The notes under the pieces are model-generated. The model ran no database searches, was not told the origin of the DNA, and saw only the letters and a list, made by a program, of their open reading frames with translations. Shown here one piece after another: positions 31,936 through 39,679 of a stretch of 64,000 nucleotides of DNA. Position 1 is the stretch's first letter, and the number at the start of each line of letters is the position of its first letter. This DNA comes from an uncultured Eubacteriales bacterium (GTDB lineage: Bacteria; Bacillota; Clostridia; Oscillospirales; Acutalibacteraceae), in assembly GCA_934436505.1 (NCBI GenBank), contig CAKSAP010000001.1, forward strand, positions 558,001-622,000, given 5' to 3'. The position numbers and the translations under genes were made by a program.

Positions 31936-33477
31936 TCACCCTTTTTCAAAGGCGGAAAGTGTTTTCGGAAGCTCTGCTATTATCTTCTGCGCCGTCATAC
32001 CCATTTTCGAGTATTTCTCGGTCGCAATATCGCCTGTATAGCCGTGAATAAATACTCCCATAGCTGCGGAGAGGTCGGGGTTTATCCTCTGACAAATCAG
32101 CGATACGATTATGCCTGCAAGCACGTCTCCGCTTCCTGCCGTTGCAAGTCCCGAATTTCCCGTCGTGTTAATGTAAAAATCCTCGCCGTTGCTTGAAACG
32201 ACCGTGCGTGAGCCTTTAAGCACAACGGTTGCGCCCGTGAGCTCTGCCAAGTCTCTGCAAGCGCCTATCCTGTCCGCCTGTACCTCCTTAACCGAACAGC
32301 CGAGCAGCCTTGCCGCCTCTCCCGGATGAGGAGTTATTATAACCTTCGCCTTTGCGTTTTTTATTATATCTATGCTCTCGCACATTGAATTTATGCCGTC
32401 GGCGTCCAAAACAATCGGCACTTCCGAATTTTCAAGCACAAAACTTACAACCTGCTTTGTGTCGTAATCGTTGCCGAGACCGCAGCCTATAAGCACGGCA
32501 GAGCAGTTTTTAAGCTCCGATTTAATTCGAGCCTCGCAAAGTGCGGAAATCCTGCCGAAGCGGTTTGAGGGCAGGGGGATAAGCACCTTTTCGGGACAGG
32601 TGTTCATCATAACGGGATACGCCTTGTCGGGGAAAGCAAGCTTTACAATTCCCGCACCGCACTCCGACGCCGCCTGTGAGGAGAGAAGCGCAGCACCGGG
32701 CATTTCATAGCTTCCGGCTATAATCAAAGCCTTGCCGAAATCGCCCTTGTTGGAAAGCTCGCTTCGTTTCGGCATTTTCGATTTTATATCGTTTATGTTA
32801 AGCGTGTAGCCGCCTGAAAAAGAGCGTAAAATATCCTCGGGAATACCGATTGAAGCGACTTGAATTTCTCCTGCAAATTCCGCAGAGGGATAATATACAA
32901 GCGAATATTTGAGAGCAATTACGGAAATTGTCATATCTGCCTTGACGCACGGTGCTAAAAGCTCGCTCGAGTCCGCACACATACCGCTTGGCAGGTCAAT
33001 GCTCACAACATAGCCGTTGCTCTCGGACATTTTCTTGAAAAGGCGTTGCAGTCTTTCGTCGGGAACACCCGAAAAGCCCGTGCCGAAAACACAATCGACA
33101 ATAATATCGCTGTCCTGAATTAAAAGGTCATATTTTTCGTCGTTGTCGCAGTAGCTTTCAATTTGAACGCCGCTGTTTTTTATACGCTCAAGCATTTCTC
33201 TCGCCGTGTCGGCAACAGGCTCGCCCATAGTCAAAAGCACCGTTACCTTGTAGCCGTTTTCGGAGAGCTTGCGTGCGATAACATAACCGTCTCCGCCGTT
33301 TTTGCCCTTACCGCAGACAATCAAAGCCCTGCGAAGTCCCGTATCGTCAAACCTATTGCGTATGACCTTTGCACACGCAGAGCCTGCATTTTCCATAAGG
33401 CGAAGAAAGGTAATTCCGCCCTCGTTCGCCATATTTTCAACCTCTCTTATCTGCTGTGAAGAAAGTATTTTAATCAT
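31936..33477 (-). CDS. nnr: Bifunctional NAD(P)H-hydrate epimerase / ADP-dependent dehydratase
   Basis: Repairs damaged NADH and NADPH hydrates: the N-terminal YjeF_N domain epimerises the R form, and the C-terminal ribokinase-like domain dehydrates the S form with ADP. The 513-aa fusion shows LMENAGSACAKVI and CGKGKNGGDGYV in the first domain, and AGSYEMPGAA, LDADG, TPHPGEAARLLG and TAGSGDVLAG (catalytic Asp) in the second. RBS AAGGAGG. Four-base overlap with acpS, the usual neighbour in Firmicutes. Confidence 0.95.
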   Translation of the reverse strand: MIKILSSQQIREVENMANEGGITFLRLMENAGSACAKVIRNRFDDTGLRRALIVCGKGKNGGDGYVIARKLSENGYKVTVLLTMGEPVADTAREMLERIKNSGVQIESYCDNDEKYDLLIQDSDIIVDCVFGTGFSGVPDERLQRLFKKMSESNGYVVSIDLPSGMCADSSELLAPCVKADMTISVIALKYSLVYYPSAEFAGEIQVASIGIPEDILRSFSGGYTLNINDIKSKMPKRSELSNKGDFGKALIIAGSYEMPGAALLSSQAASECGAGIVKLAFPDKAYPVMMNTCPEKVLIPLPSNRFGRISALCEARIKSELKNCSAVLIGCGLGNDYDTKQVVSFVLENSEVPIVLDADGINSMCESIDIIKNAKAKVIITPHPGEAARLLGCSVKEVQADRIGACRDLAELTGATVVLKGSRTVVSSNGEDFYINTTGNSGLATAGSGDVLAGIIVSLICQRINPDLSAAMGVFIHGYTGDIATEKYSKMGMTAQKIIAELPKTLSAFEKG

Positions 33478-33845
33478 ATTCGGTCCTCCTTACCGTAAGC
33501 AATTACCGAAGCCGTCGCAACCGTGTCAGTGTGAGCTATGCTGAGTGAAAATTCAAGTCCTTTTTCATCTGCGATTTGTTGAGCCTTGCCCGAAAGAGCA
33601 AAATACGGCGCACCGTATTCGTCGTGCAAAACCTGAACCTCGCAGAGTGAAAATCCACGAACGCCCGTACCGAGAGCCTTTGCGAAAGCCTCCTTTGCAC
33701 AAAATGCGCCTGCATAGCTTTCGTATTTTTTGCTCTTTAGCTCTTTGAGTTCGTCCACACCGTAAACACGGGCTTTGAAGCTCTCGTTTTCAAGTGAACG
33801 CTCAATTCGCTTTATATCGACAATATCAATACCGTTTTTTATCAT
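33474..33845 (-). CDS. acpS: Holo-[acyl-carrier-protein] synthase
   Basis: Transfers 4'-phosphopantetheine from CoA to acyl carrier protein. The 123-aa protein has the AcpS signatures GIDIVDIKRIE (metal ligand Asp7) and FCAKEAFAKALGTG (Glu52 metal ligand), and the C-terminal SLSIAHTDTVATASVIA. The ATG at 33845 behind CGGAGG is chosen; the frame is open further upstream, but that stretch is the intergenic region with the promoter. First gene of acpS-nnr-lipoprotein. Confidence 0.95.
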   Translation of the reverse strand: MIKNGIDIVDIKRIERSLENESFKARVYGVDELKELKSKKYESYAGAFCAKEAFAKALGTGVRGFSLCEVQVLHDEYGAPYFALSGKAQQIADEKGLEFSLSIAHTDTVATASVIAYGKEDRI

Positions 33846-33883
33846 ATCTGCCTCCGTAAATGCTATTCTTTGGCTTATATTCC

Positions 33884-33963
33884 TAATTGTACCATAAATC
33901 TCAATACAAATAAAACGAAAATATAAATAAATGTTGAATTTTTTATGTTTTATGGTACAATTA
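33884..33963. promoter_or_regulatory. Divergent acpS / nagB promoter region with a 15-bp inverted repeat
   Basis: TTTATGGTACAATTA occurs twice as a perfect inverted pair (33898-33884 on minus, 33949-33963 on plus). Each copy holds the -10 TACAAT of one divergent promoter: on plus TTGAAT (33934-33939), 16 bp, TACAAT (33956-33961) for nagB; on minus TACAAT (33891-33886) for acpS. The identity extends beyond the -10, so it may also be an operator read by one regulator at both promoters. Confidence 0.6.
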
Positions 33964-33999
33964 TACTTCGAAGAAAAATGAAAGAAGAGAAGTGATTGT

Positions 34000-34719
34000 A
34001 TGAATATATACATAATGGAGAACGCACAGGAAATCGGAAAGGCAGTCGGCAAGCTCTTTGTTGACGCAATTAACAAAAAGCCCGACATTACACTCGGACT
34101 TGCGACAGGCGCATCGCCCATTCCGACATATAAGTATATCGCAGAGGAATACAAAAAGGGCAACGTCTCCTTAAAGGACGTTAAGACCTACAACCTTGAC
34201 GAATATGTAAATCTTCCGAAAGAGGACAAAAACAGCTATTATTCATTTATGCACGCAGAGCTGTTTGACCACACCGATATTAAAGAGGAGAATGTTCATT
34301 TCCTCAACGGCAATGCCGAAAATATCGAAGCGGAATGTGAAAATTACGATGATATGCTCGACGAGGCTAAGGTTGACATTCAGCTTCTCGGCATAGGCAG
34401 AAACGGACATATCGGCTTTAATGAGCCGTCAATCCGCTTTTCAAAGGGCTCTTTCAAGGTTAAGCTTACACAGAGCACAATTTCCGCAAACTCAAAGTAT
34501 TTTGACGAAAATCCGATGCCCACTCACGCTCTTACAATGGGCGTAGGCTCAATTATGAAAGCGCAGAAAATCGTGCTTATCGCAACGGGAATTGACAAGG
34601 CGGACGCTATATCGGCAATGATTTCGGGCGACGTTACACCCGTTTGCCCCGCTTCGATTTTGCAGTTCCACCACGACGTTGACGTTTATATCGACAAGGC
34701 TGCCGCAAGCCTCTTATAA
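34000..34719 (+). CDS. nagB: Glucosamine-6-phosphate deaminase
   Basis: Converts glucosamine 6-phosphate to fructose 6-phosphate and ammonia, linking amino-sugar use to glycolysis. The 239-aa protein has the phosphate-binding LGLATGASPIPTY (32-44), the catalytic Asp of TYNLDEY (Asp67), and GIGRNGHIGFNEP with the ring-opening His. It is a single-gene unit with its own promoter; no nagA is adjacent. A clear terminator follows. Confidence 0.96.
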   Translation: MNIYIMENAQEIGKAVGKLFVDAINKKPDITLGLATGASPIPTYKYIAEEYKKGNVSLKDVKTYNLDEYVNLPKEDKNSYYSFMHAELFDHTDIKEENVHFLNGNAENIEAECENYDDMLDEAKVDIQLLGIGRNGHIGFNEPSIRFSKGSFKVKLTQSTISANSKYFDENPMPTHALTMGVGSIMKAQKIVLIATGIDKADAISAMISGDVTPVCPASILQFHHDVDVYIDKAAASLL

Positions 34720-34745
34720 TTTCAATTTTCAGAAGCATATAAAAT

Positions 34746-34781
34746 GACCGAGTATTTTTTGAAGATACTCGGTCTGATTTT
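34746..34781. terminator. Terminator after nagB
   Basis: Perfect 10-bp stem GACCGAGTAT (34746-34755) with ATACTCGGTC (34765-34774), then TGATTTTTTAT. Only 14 bases separate it from the convergent glycosyltransferase stop, and it may serve both. Confidence 0.88.
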
Positions 34782-34794
34782 TTATATCACATTT

Positions 34795-37200
34795 TTATTC
34801 TGCGATTTCTCCGTGATGGCGGCTGACAAATTTGTCGAAGCCTGCAAATTGCTCCGTTGCCAAATGCGAGAGCTCGTTGATTTTTTCCTCGGGAACGGTG
34901 TTCGCAAGGGGAATAAGCTCATCTGCGGTAAGGCTTGAAAGCTTATCAAGCGTGATTACGCTCTCGCTTAAAGTCAAATCGGATATAACGTTCGACATCT
35001 TCTCGCTGTAGCAAATCGGAAGCACCCTCTTGCCTGCGATATAGCCCAAAATCATAGCGTGGAAGCGTGTTGCGACAACATATTCGCTCGTCTCGATTTC
35101 GTTTGTGATTTCGCTCAAATTGTTGCTGTAAACAACATTTTTTACGTTGCTTGAAACTTCCTCGGGCAGAGCCGCTAAAATTCTGTCTGCGGCAGCATTA
35201 TCGCCCTCAAACGCACAGAAGCTCAAAAGCGAAACCGCATATCCGTCGCTTGAAAAACGCTTTATCAGTTCAACAATTTTATTTTCGTAAGCCTCCGCTG
35301 TCGATTTTTCCATCGATCTGAACGGCGCAAGCGTGTCAATAACGGAAACCGATACCTTTTTTTCGCTCTCTTTTTTCTCTATAGGAAAGCTGAAAAGCAG
35401 GTCGGGTGCATAGCGAACGGCGGGAATATCGCTGAAAAGTTCATAGGAATATTTGTCCCTGAAGCAAATATCAGTCCATTTTTTGAATTCGCCTGCCCAC
35501 ATATCACGGTAGCTGTTGCCGGTATAAGGACCGAAATTGTTTGAAACGGCAAAGAATTTTTTACCGCTTAAATTTCTTTCCTTCCTTATTTCAAAATCAA
35601 GCTGCCAATTGCCTATCTGCTGATAAATCGAGCCGCCGATATGAACAACGCCGTCGCAAGCTTTAAGAAGCAGCTTTTCAAAAAGATTGCTATTATTAAA
35701 TTTTTCTCCGAAAGCGTTTATTTTAACAATATCGGGTCGGGTAGCGTCATAAAATCTGACGTTCGGATAACGTGAGAAAAGCTCCGCATAGCTCGGTTCG
35801 AGCAGAACGTAAAACATAGTGTCGGGGTAACGCTTGAAGAGCATATCAAAGAAAGCGTCGTCGCCCACGTTGTGCCCGTAAAAGCCGTAAAGCATAAATC
35901 TCGAGGTAACTTTTCTGCCGTCTCGGGTGTATTTTTCCCTTGTGCTTCGAAGTATTGCAAAGAGCTTTTTAATTTTCCTCAACGGTGCAAAAAGCCTGTA
36001 CGACCTGCTGTTTACGACAAGGCTGTACTGACCCGAAAGCTCGGCATATTGTGCGTTGAGCTCTTGAATTCGCTGCTCCGCTTCGGCGTTGAGCCTTGAG
36101 AGCTCGGCGTTTCTTTCACGCTCAAGCCTTGCACTCTCCTTTTCCGATTCGTACAGCTCCTTGAAGGAATTTAAGCTCTCCTTTATTCTGTCGGCTTCCC
36201 GCTTGTCGAAATAAACCTCGTTTTTATGAAGATTATATAAATCTCTGATTGTAAAGCCGAATTTTTCCTCTGCAAGCTCGGCATATTTTTTGTCCTTGAA
36301 AAGCTCATCAAGCTTTTTCATTTCCAAAACCTTGTTGTCGGGGTACATATGAAGCGCACCGCCCAAAACAAAAGCCTTTTCAAGCTCCAATTCCTCGTCG
36401 GTGTACTCCTTTAATTGCAGCTTGTCGGAAAAAGCCTCTAAGAACATTTCCCTCGGGCAGTCATTGACAAGCTTGTAGGCAATTCTCACATATTCCTCAT
36501 TGTGCCCTAAGATATCCTTGCTGGCAAGCGTGCTGTTGTTTGCGTGCCAAATACGGTAAAACACAAGATTTTCGGGATAAATATAAAGCGGACATATGAA
36601 ATTCATACGAATCCAATAGTCAAAATCGTGCAGTTTGTTCATTGTCAAATCGTGGTCGCCGAGCTTTTCATAAACGCTCTTTCTCATAACCACGCTGCTG
36701 TGGCAAAGGAAATTCGAGCTGTCGTAAAATCTCCTTACAAAGCCTGCCTGGGTCATATTTTCACGGTTGAATATAGAGAATAATATTTCGGGCAGTTCAC
36801 CGCTTGCAAAGATTCTGCCGGTTTTGTCCATGAGCGTTGCATGGGTAAAGCAAGCTCCGTAGTACGGATTTTCTTCGAGAAATTTAATCTGCTTTTCGAT
36901 TTTGTCCTCAACCCAAATATCGTCAGAGTCGATATGAGCGATATACTCGCCCCTTGCACGGTGCAGGCACTCGTTGTTGGCGTTGGAAATATTGAAATTT
37001 TTCGGAAGCGTGTAAAGCTCTATCCTGTCGTCGTCATAGCTCTTGACAATTTCCGCCGTGTTATCCGTCGAGCAGTCGTCAACAACGATAATCTGCAAAT
37101 TTTTATAGGTTTGATTAAGCACGCTTTCAATCGTCTCTCCGATTACATCGGCACTGTTATAAGCGTTTATACAAACGCTGACAAGTTTTTCCAAAGCCAT
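34795..37200 (-). CDS. Glycosyltransferase family 2 / polysaccharide pyruvyl transferase fusion
   Basis: An 801-aa two-enzyme protein. Residues 1 to about 240 are a GT-A glycosyltransferase (SVCINAYNSADVIGETIESV, VVDDCSTDNT, HIDSDD as the metal-binding DxD). About 350-400 is a charged coiled-coil linker rich in Glu, Arg and Ala. About 430-801 is a polysaccharide pyruvyl transferase domain (MLYGFYGHNVGDDAFFDML, VHIGGSIYQQIGNW, VVATRFHAMILGYIAGKRVLP). The two activities would add a sugar and then a pyruvate ketal to a surface glycan. It stands alone, not in a capsule cluster. RBS GGAGGG. Confidence 0.88.
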   Translation of the reverse strand: MALEKLVSVCINAYNSADVIGETIESVLNQTYKNLQIIVVDDCSTDNTAEIVKSYDDDRIELYTLPKNFNISNANNECLHRARGEYIAHIDSDDIWVEDKIEKQIKFLEENPYYGACFTHATLMDKTGRIFASGELPEILFSIFNRENMTQAGFVRRFYDSSNFLCHSSVVMRKSVYEKLGDHDLTMNKLHDFDYWIRMNFICPLYIYPENLVFYRIWHANNSTLASKDILGHNEEYVRIAYKLVNDCPREMFLEAFSDKLQLKEYTDEELELEKAFVLGGALHMYPDNKVLEMKKLDELFKDKKYAELAEEKFGFTIRDLYNLHKNEVYFDKREADRIKESLNSFKELYESEKESARLERERNAELSRLNAEAEQRIQELNAQYAELSGQYSLVVNSRSYRLFAPLRKIKKLFAILRSTREKYTRDGRKVTSRFMLYGFYGHNVGDDAFFDMLFKRYPDTMFYVLLEPSYAELFSRYPNVRFYDATRPDIVKINAFGEKFNNSNLFEKLLLKACDGVVHIGGSIYQQIGNWQLDFEIRKERNLSGKKFFAVSNNFGPYTGNSYRDMWAGEFKKWTDICFRDKYSYELFSDIPAVRYAPDLLFSFPIEKKESEKKVSVSVIDTLAPFRSMEKSTAEAYENKIVELIKRFSSDGYAVSLLSFCAFEGDNAAADRILAALPEEVSSNVKNVVYSNNLSEITNEIETSEYVVATRFHAMILGYIAGKRVLPICYSEKMSNVISDLTLSESVITLDKLSSLTADELIPLANTVPEEKINELSHLATEQFAGFDKFVSRHHGEIAE

Positions 37201-37324
37201 ATAACCCTCCCAATTTATTAACTGTTGCTATATGAAAATATACCACATTTTTCAAGAAAACGCAACATTAACAAGTGTCCGCCGAAAATAATATAATGTA
37301 TTGCTCCCCGAAAAATGTTTATAG

Positions 37325-37370
37325 AGGTAATTTACGGGTAAAAATAGTTTTAAGGACACATAAATTACCT
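37325..37370 (+). repeat. Inverted repeat in the mazF leader
   Basis: AGGTAATTTA (37325-37334) and TAAATTACCT (37361-37370) are perfect reverse complements 26 bases apart, ending one base before the mazF Shine-Dalgarno. As RNA this forms a hairpin next to the ribosome site; as DNA it could be an operator. Confidence 0.55.
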
Positions 37371-37386
37371 TTGGAGAGTGATAAAA

Positions 37387-37731
37387 ATGACAGTAAGGCG
37401 AGGAGAAATCTACTATGCGGATTTAAGCCCTGTTATAGGCTCCGAGCAAGGCGGAATGAGACCTGTTTTGATAGTTCAAAACGATGTGGGCAACAAGTAC
37501 AGCCCGACGGTAATCGCCGCCGCCATCACAAGTCAGAAGTACAAAACCAGACTGCCCACGCACATAAGCGTAAACGCCGACAACTGCGGACTTCAAAAGG
37601 ACTCGGTCGTGCTTCTTGAGCAGGTCAGAACGCTTGATAAGCAGCGTCTTAAAGAGCGTATGGGCAATCTTCCCGACAGCGAAATGAATAAAATCAACAA
37701 GGCATTGTCCGTAAGCTTCGGACTGCTGTAA
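37387..37731 (+). CDS. MazF/EndoA-type mRNA endoribonuclease
   Basis: A 114-aa toxin-fold protein of the MazF (PemK, EndoA) family that cleaves mRNA at short sequences. Seen: RRGEIYYADLSPVIGSEQGGMRPVLI with the conserved RPV core, VIAAAITS, and VLLEQVRTLDKQRL. The ATG at 37387 is preferred to the upstream GTG at 37378, since GGAGAG lies at 37373-37378. No antitoxin frame precedes it; the 186 bases upstream hold only an inverted repeat. In many Firmicutes the ndoAI-ndoA pair is adjacent, so this is an orphan or has a remote antitoxin. Confidence 0.92.
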   Translation: MTVRRGEIYYADLSPVIGSEQGGMRPVLIVQNDVGNKYSPTVIAAAITSQKYKTRLPTHISVNADNCGLQKDSVVLLEQVRTLDKQRLKERMGNLPDSEMNKINKALSVSFGLL

Positions 37732-37763
37732 AAAATACGGCGCACCAAAAACGGTGTGCCGTA
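37730..37763 (-). terminator. Terminator after nrdR
   Basis: 11-bp stem (37736-37746 with 37753-37763, one wobble), loop of six bases. On the minus strand ATTTTTTAC follows, so it mainly ends nrdR. On the plus strand the T-tract is poor, so it is a weak stop for mazF. Confidence 0.75.
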
Positions 37764-37783
37764 AGCTTTAGCTTATATTAAAC

Positions 37784-38239
37784 TTATTTTGTTTTGAGCA
37801 GGGTCGAAAGCTCATCCATAAATGCGTTGATATCCCTGAAATGTCTGTAAACCGAGGCAAAGCGAACATACGCAACCTCGTCAATGTCCTTGAGCTTATC
37901 CATAGCAAGCTCGCCGATATGAATTGAGGTAACCTCCCTGTCAAGAGAGTTCTGAAGATTAGCTTCGATTTCGTCAACCGCTTTTTCAAGAGTTTCGATA
38001 GTAACCTGACGCTTCTCACAAGCCCTCATCATACCGCCTAAAAGCTTGTTGCGGTCAAATGCCTCACGGGATTTGTCTTTCTTAATGACGAAAATCGGAA
38101 CGCTCTCGATAATCTCATATGTAGTAAATCTCTTGCCGCATTTGATACACTCACGGCGGCGGCGGATACGCTCTCCCTCGTCTGTGGGACGGGAGTCAAT
38201 TACCTTGCTTTCTTCAAAAGCACAAAAAGGACACTTCAA
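37784..38239 (-). CDS. nrdR: Transcriptional repressor NrdR
   Basis: Represses ribonucleotide reductase genes when dATP is high. The protein has a zinc ribbon (CPFC...CIKCGKRF) followed by an ATP-cone that reads ATP/dATP. The start is taken as TTG 38239, giving the near-universal family N-terminus MKCPFC and 151 aa, with GGATGTGAT as Shine-Dalgarno. An ATG five codons upstream (38254) is in frame but has no ribosome site. Its likely target, the nrdDG promoter at 12.3 kb, carries NrdR-box-like sites. Confidence 0.95.
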   Translation of the reverse strand: MKCPFCAFEESKVIDSRPTDEGERIRRRRECIKCGKRFTTYEIIESVPIFVIKKDKSREAFDRNKLLGGMMRACEKRQVTIETLEKAVDEIEANLQNSLDREVTSIHIGELAMDKLKDIDEVAYVRFASVYRHFRDINAFMDELSTLLKTK

Positions 38240-38403
38240 ATATATCACATCCAAGTTAAAAATTTTCTAAATCCTACATATTGTATTATATCAAAGTTTT
38301 TCCACAATGTAAAGCGTTAAAGCCGTGATTTTTCGCTTTATTCCATTATTTGATAATTGAATTTGCGCCGCTTAGCCTTTATTATGAGGGCAGAGGTGAT
38401 AAA

Positions 38404-38670
38404 ATGTCGGAAATAATAACGTCTGTTTGCGAGTGCGTAAAGGGGATGAACAGGGTATCAAAGCTTTCGATGAAATACGGCGGTGCAGTCGTGCTTTCGC
38501 TGTATGTCTCGGCGGCGTTTTGCTCGGCTATTATGGGAAAACTCGGCAATTTCGACACGCTGCTGATTTTGAAAAACGAGCTTTTAAGCTGTGCGGGCGA
38601 AATGCTGTCGGCAGTCTTTGTTCCGTCGATTTTTCTTGAAATATTGACTCTTGCCGAAAAATACAAGTAA
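38404..38670 (+). CDS. Small membrane protein, unknown
   Basis: An 88-aa protein with two hydrophobic segments (about 25-43 and 58-80) and several cysteines (CECVKG, AAFCSA, LLSCAG). No family is recognised. The ATG at 38404 follows AGAGGTGAT at a good distance. It is the first of two small genes before secG and is separated from nrdR by a divergent promoter region of about 160 bp. Confidence 0.65.
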   Translation: MSEIITSVCECVKGMNRVSKLSMKYGGAVVLSLYVSAAFCSAIMGKLGNFDTLLILKNELLSCAGEMLSAVFVPSIFLEILTLAEKYK

Positions 38671-38729
38671 AAAAATTGACTTTATGTAAGTAAAATGTTA
38701 AAATGAAAGCCTGAAACGGAGTGAGACCA

Positions 38730-39080
38730 ATGATTTGTCCCAAATGCAGAAAAATTTATCCCGATACGGTCGAGGTCTGCCCCGAGTGTCAAGTTGAATT
38801 GATAGGTATGATGGGCGACGCAGACGCACCGGACGATAATGCCAAAATGGAGCGTGTCGTTGTCGGCAGCGACGGGGAAATTTCCCCTACAATTATTTAC
38901 AGACCTACCGACGAGCCGTTGCCTGTCAGCAACAGCCTGCCCGTAACGCTTATGCTTCTTGCGGTTATAATGCTTTCGGCAAGTGCGGTTTGCTTTTTCC
39001 TCGGAAGGTCGGGGGCGAATTCCGCACAGGGTGCAAGTGTTGTGAGTTTTGCAAATTATATCATTGGATTTTTGAATTAA
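38730..39080 (+). CDS. Zinc-ribbon membrane protein, unknown
   Basis: A 116-aa protein with an N-terminal zinc ribbon (MICPKCRKIYPDTVEVCPEC), an acidic middle, and one transmembrane helix near 70-90 (SLPVTLMLLAVIMLSASAVC). Many clostridia have such zinc-ribbon single-pass proteins of unknown role. The ATG at 38730 is preferred to the GTG at 38721, which lies at the GGAGTGAG Shine-Dalgarno. It could be co-transcribed with the 88-aa gene upstream. Confidence 0.7.
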   Translation: MICPKCRKIYPDTVEVCPECQVELIGMMGDADAPDDNAKMERVVVGSDGEISPTIIYRPTDEPLPVSNSLPVTLMLLAVIMLSASAVCFFLGRSGANSAQGASVVSFANYIIGFLN

Positions 39081-39084
39081 AAAA

Positions 39085-39109
39085 CCGCCTGCGAAAGCTT
39101 CACAGACGG
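39085..39109 (-). terminator. Hairpin with a T-tract on the minus strand only
   Basis: CCGCCTGCGAA (39085-39095) pairs with 39099-39109 over 11 bp including wobbles. On the minus strand GGTTTTTTAATT follows, a proper terminator; on the plus strand AGCAAAGG follows. No minus-strand gene is annotated between here and 39.6 kb. Confidence 0.5.
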
Positions 39110-39213
39110 AGCAAAGGGACTGCAAACGCTGTTTTTTTCTTGTCCTTTGCTGTCAATATTATATGCACAAAAAAAGAAATTATCAGTTTTTATAATAAAT
39201 TTTCAAAAAACGC

Positions 39214-39242
39214 TTGCTTTTTACCTTAGTATATGATAGAAT
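39214..39242 (+). promoter_or_regulatory. secG promoter
   Basis: -35 TTGCTT (39214-39219), 17 bp, -10 TAGAAT (39237-39242). It serves secG and possibly the tRNA-Lys downstream. Confidence 0.6.
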
Positions 39243-39286
39243 ACTCGGGCGTTGAAAAAATGCAAGTAGTTAAGGAGGAAGTTAGT

Positions 39287-39538
39287 ATGTCAGCAATCGA
39301 AATTATTCTCGGCTCAATTGTTATCCTTTCATCAATCGTAGTAATCGTAGTTGTTCTTATGCAGCAGAGCCGTGAAGCCGGTCTTTCAGGTGCTATTTCA
39401 GGTGCGGCTGATACCTTCTTCGGTAAGAATAAGGGCAGAACTATTGAGGCTAAGCTCGAAAAATTCACAAAGTATTTTGGAATTTTCTTCTTCGTGCTCG
39501 TTCTCGCTGCATGGATTGTTCTCTTGTTCGTAAAATAA
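39287..39538 (+). CDS. secG: Protein-export membrane protein SecG
   Basis: Auxiliary subunit of the SecYEG translocon. The 83-aa protein has the two-helix layout of the family (about 4-22 and 58-80) with the cytoplasmic loop QQSREAGLSGAISGAADTFFGKNKGR. The ATG at 39287 with AAGGAGG eight bases away is used; the frame is open upstream, but those 18 codons overlap the promoter. Confidence 0.93.
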   Translation: MSAIEIILGSIVILSSIVVIVVVLMQQSREAGLSGAISGAADTFFGKNKGRTIEAKLEKFTKYFGIFFFVLVLAAWIVLLFVK

Positions 39539-39574
39539 CTCTTGTTTATAAGATAAATTAAAACAAGGCAAATT

Positions 39575-39597
39575 ATAAAGCGGTTTTTCCGCTTTAT
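39575..39597 (+). repeat. Hairpin between secG and tRNA-Lys
   Basis: Stem ATAAAGCGG (39575-39583) with CCGCTTTAT (39589-39597) and a T5 loop. There is no T-tract after it, so it may be a processing site rather than a terminator; the tRNA starts seven bases later. Confidence 0.45.
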
Positions 39598-39603
39598 ATA
39601 TAT

Positions 39604-39679
39604 GATCCACTAGCTCAGCTGGCAGAGCACTTGACTTTTAATCAAGGTGTCCGGAGTTCGATTCTCCGGTGGATCACCA
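39604..39679 (+). tRNA. tRNA-Lys (anticodon TTT), CCA encoded
   Basis: Full cloverleaf: acceptor GATCCAC with GTGGATC, D-arm GCTCAGCTGGCAGAGC, anticodon stem CTTGA with TCAAG around CTTTTAA (anticodon TTT), T-arm CCGGAGTTCGATTCTCCGG, discriminator A and encoded CCA. A 12-bp terminator hairpin follows two bases later. It reads AAA and AAG lysine codons. Confidence 0.98.
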
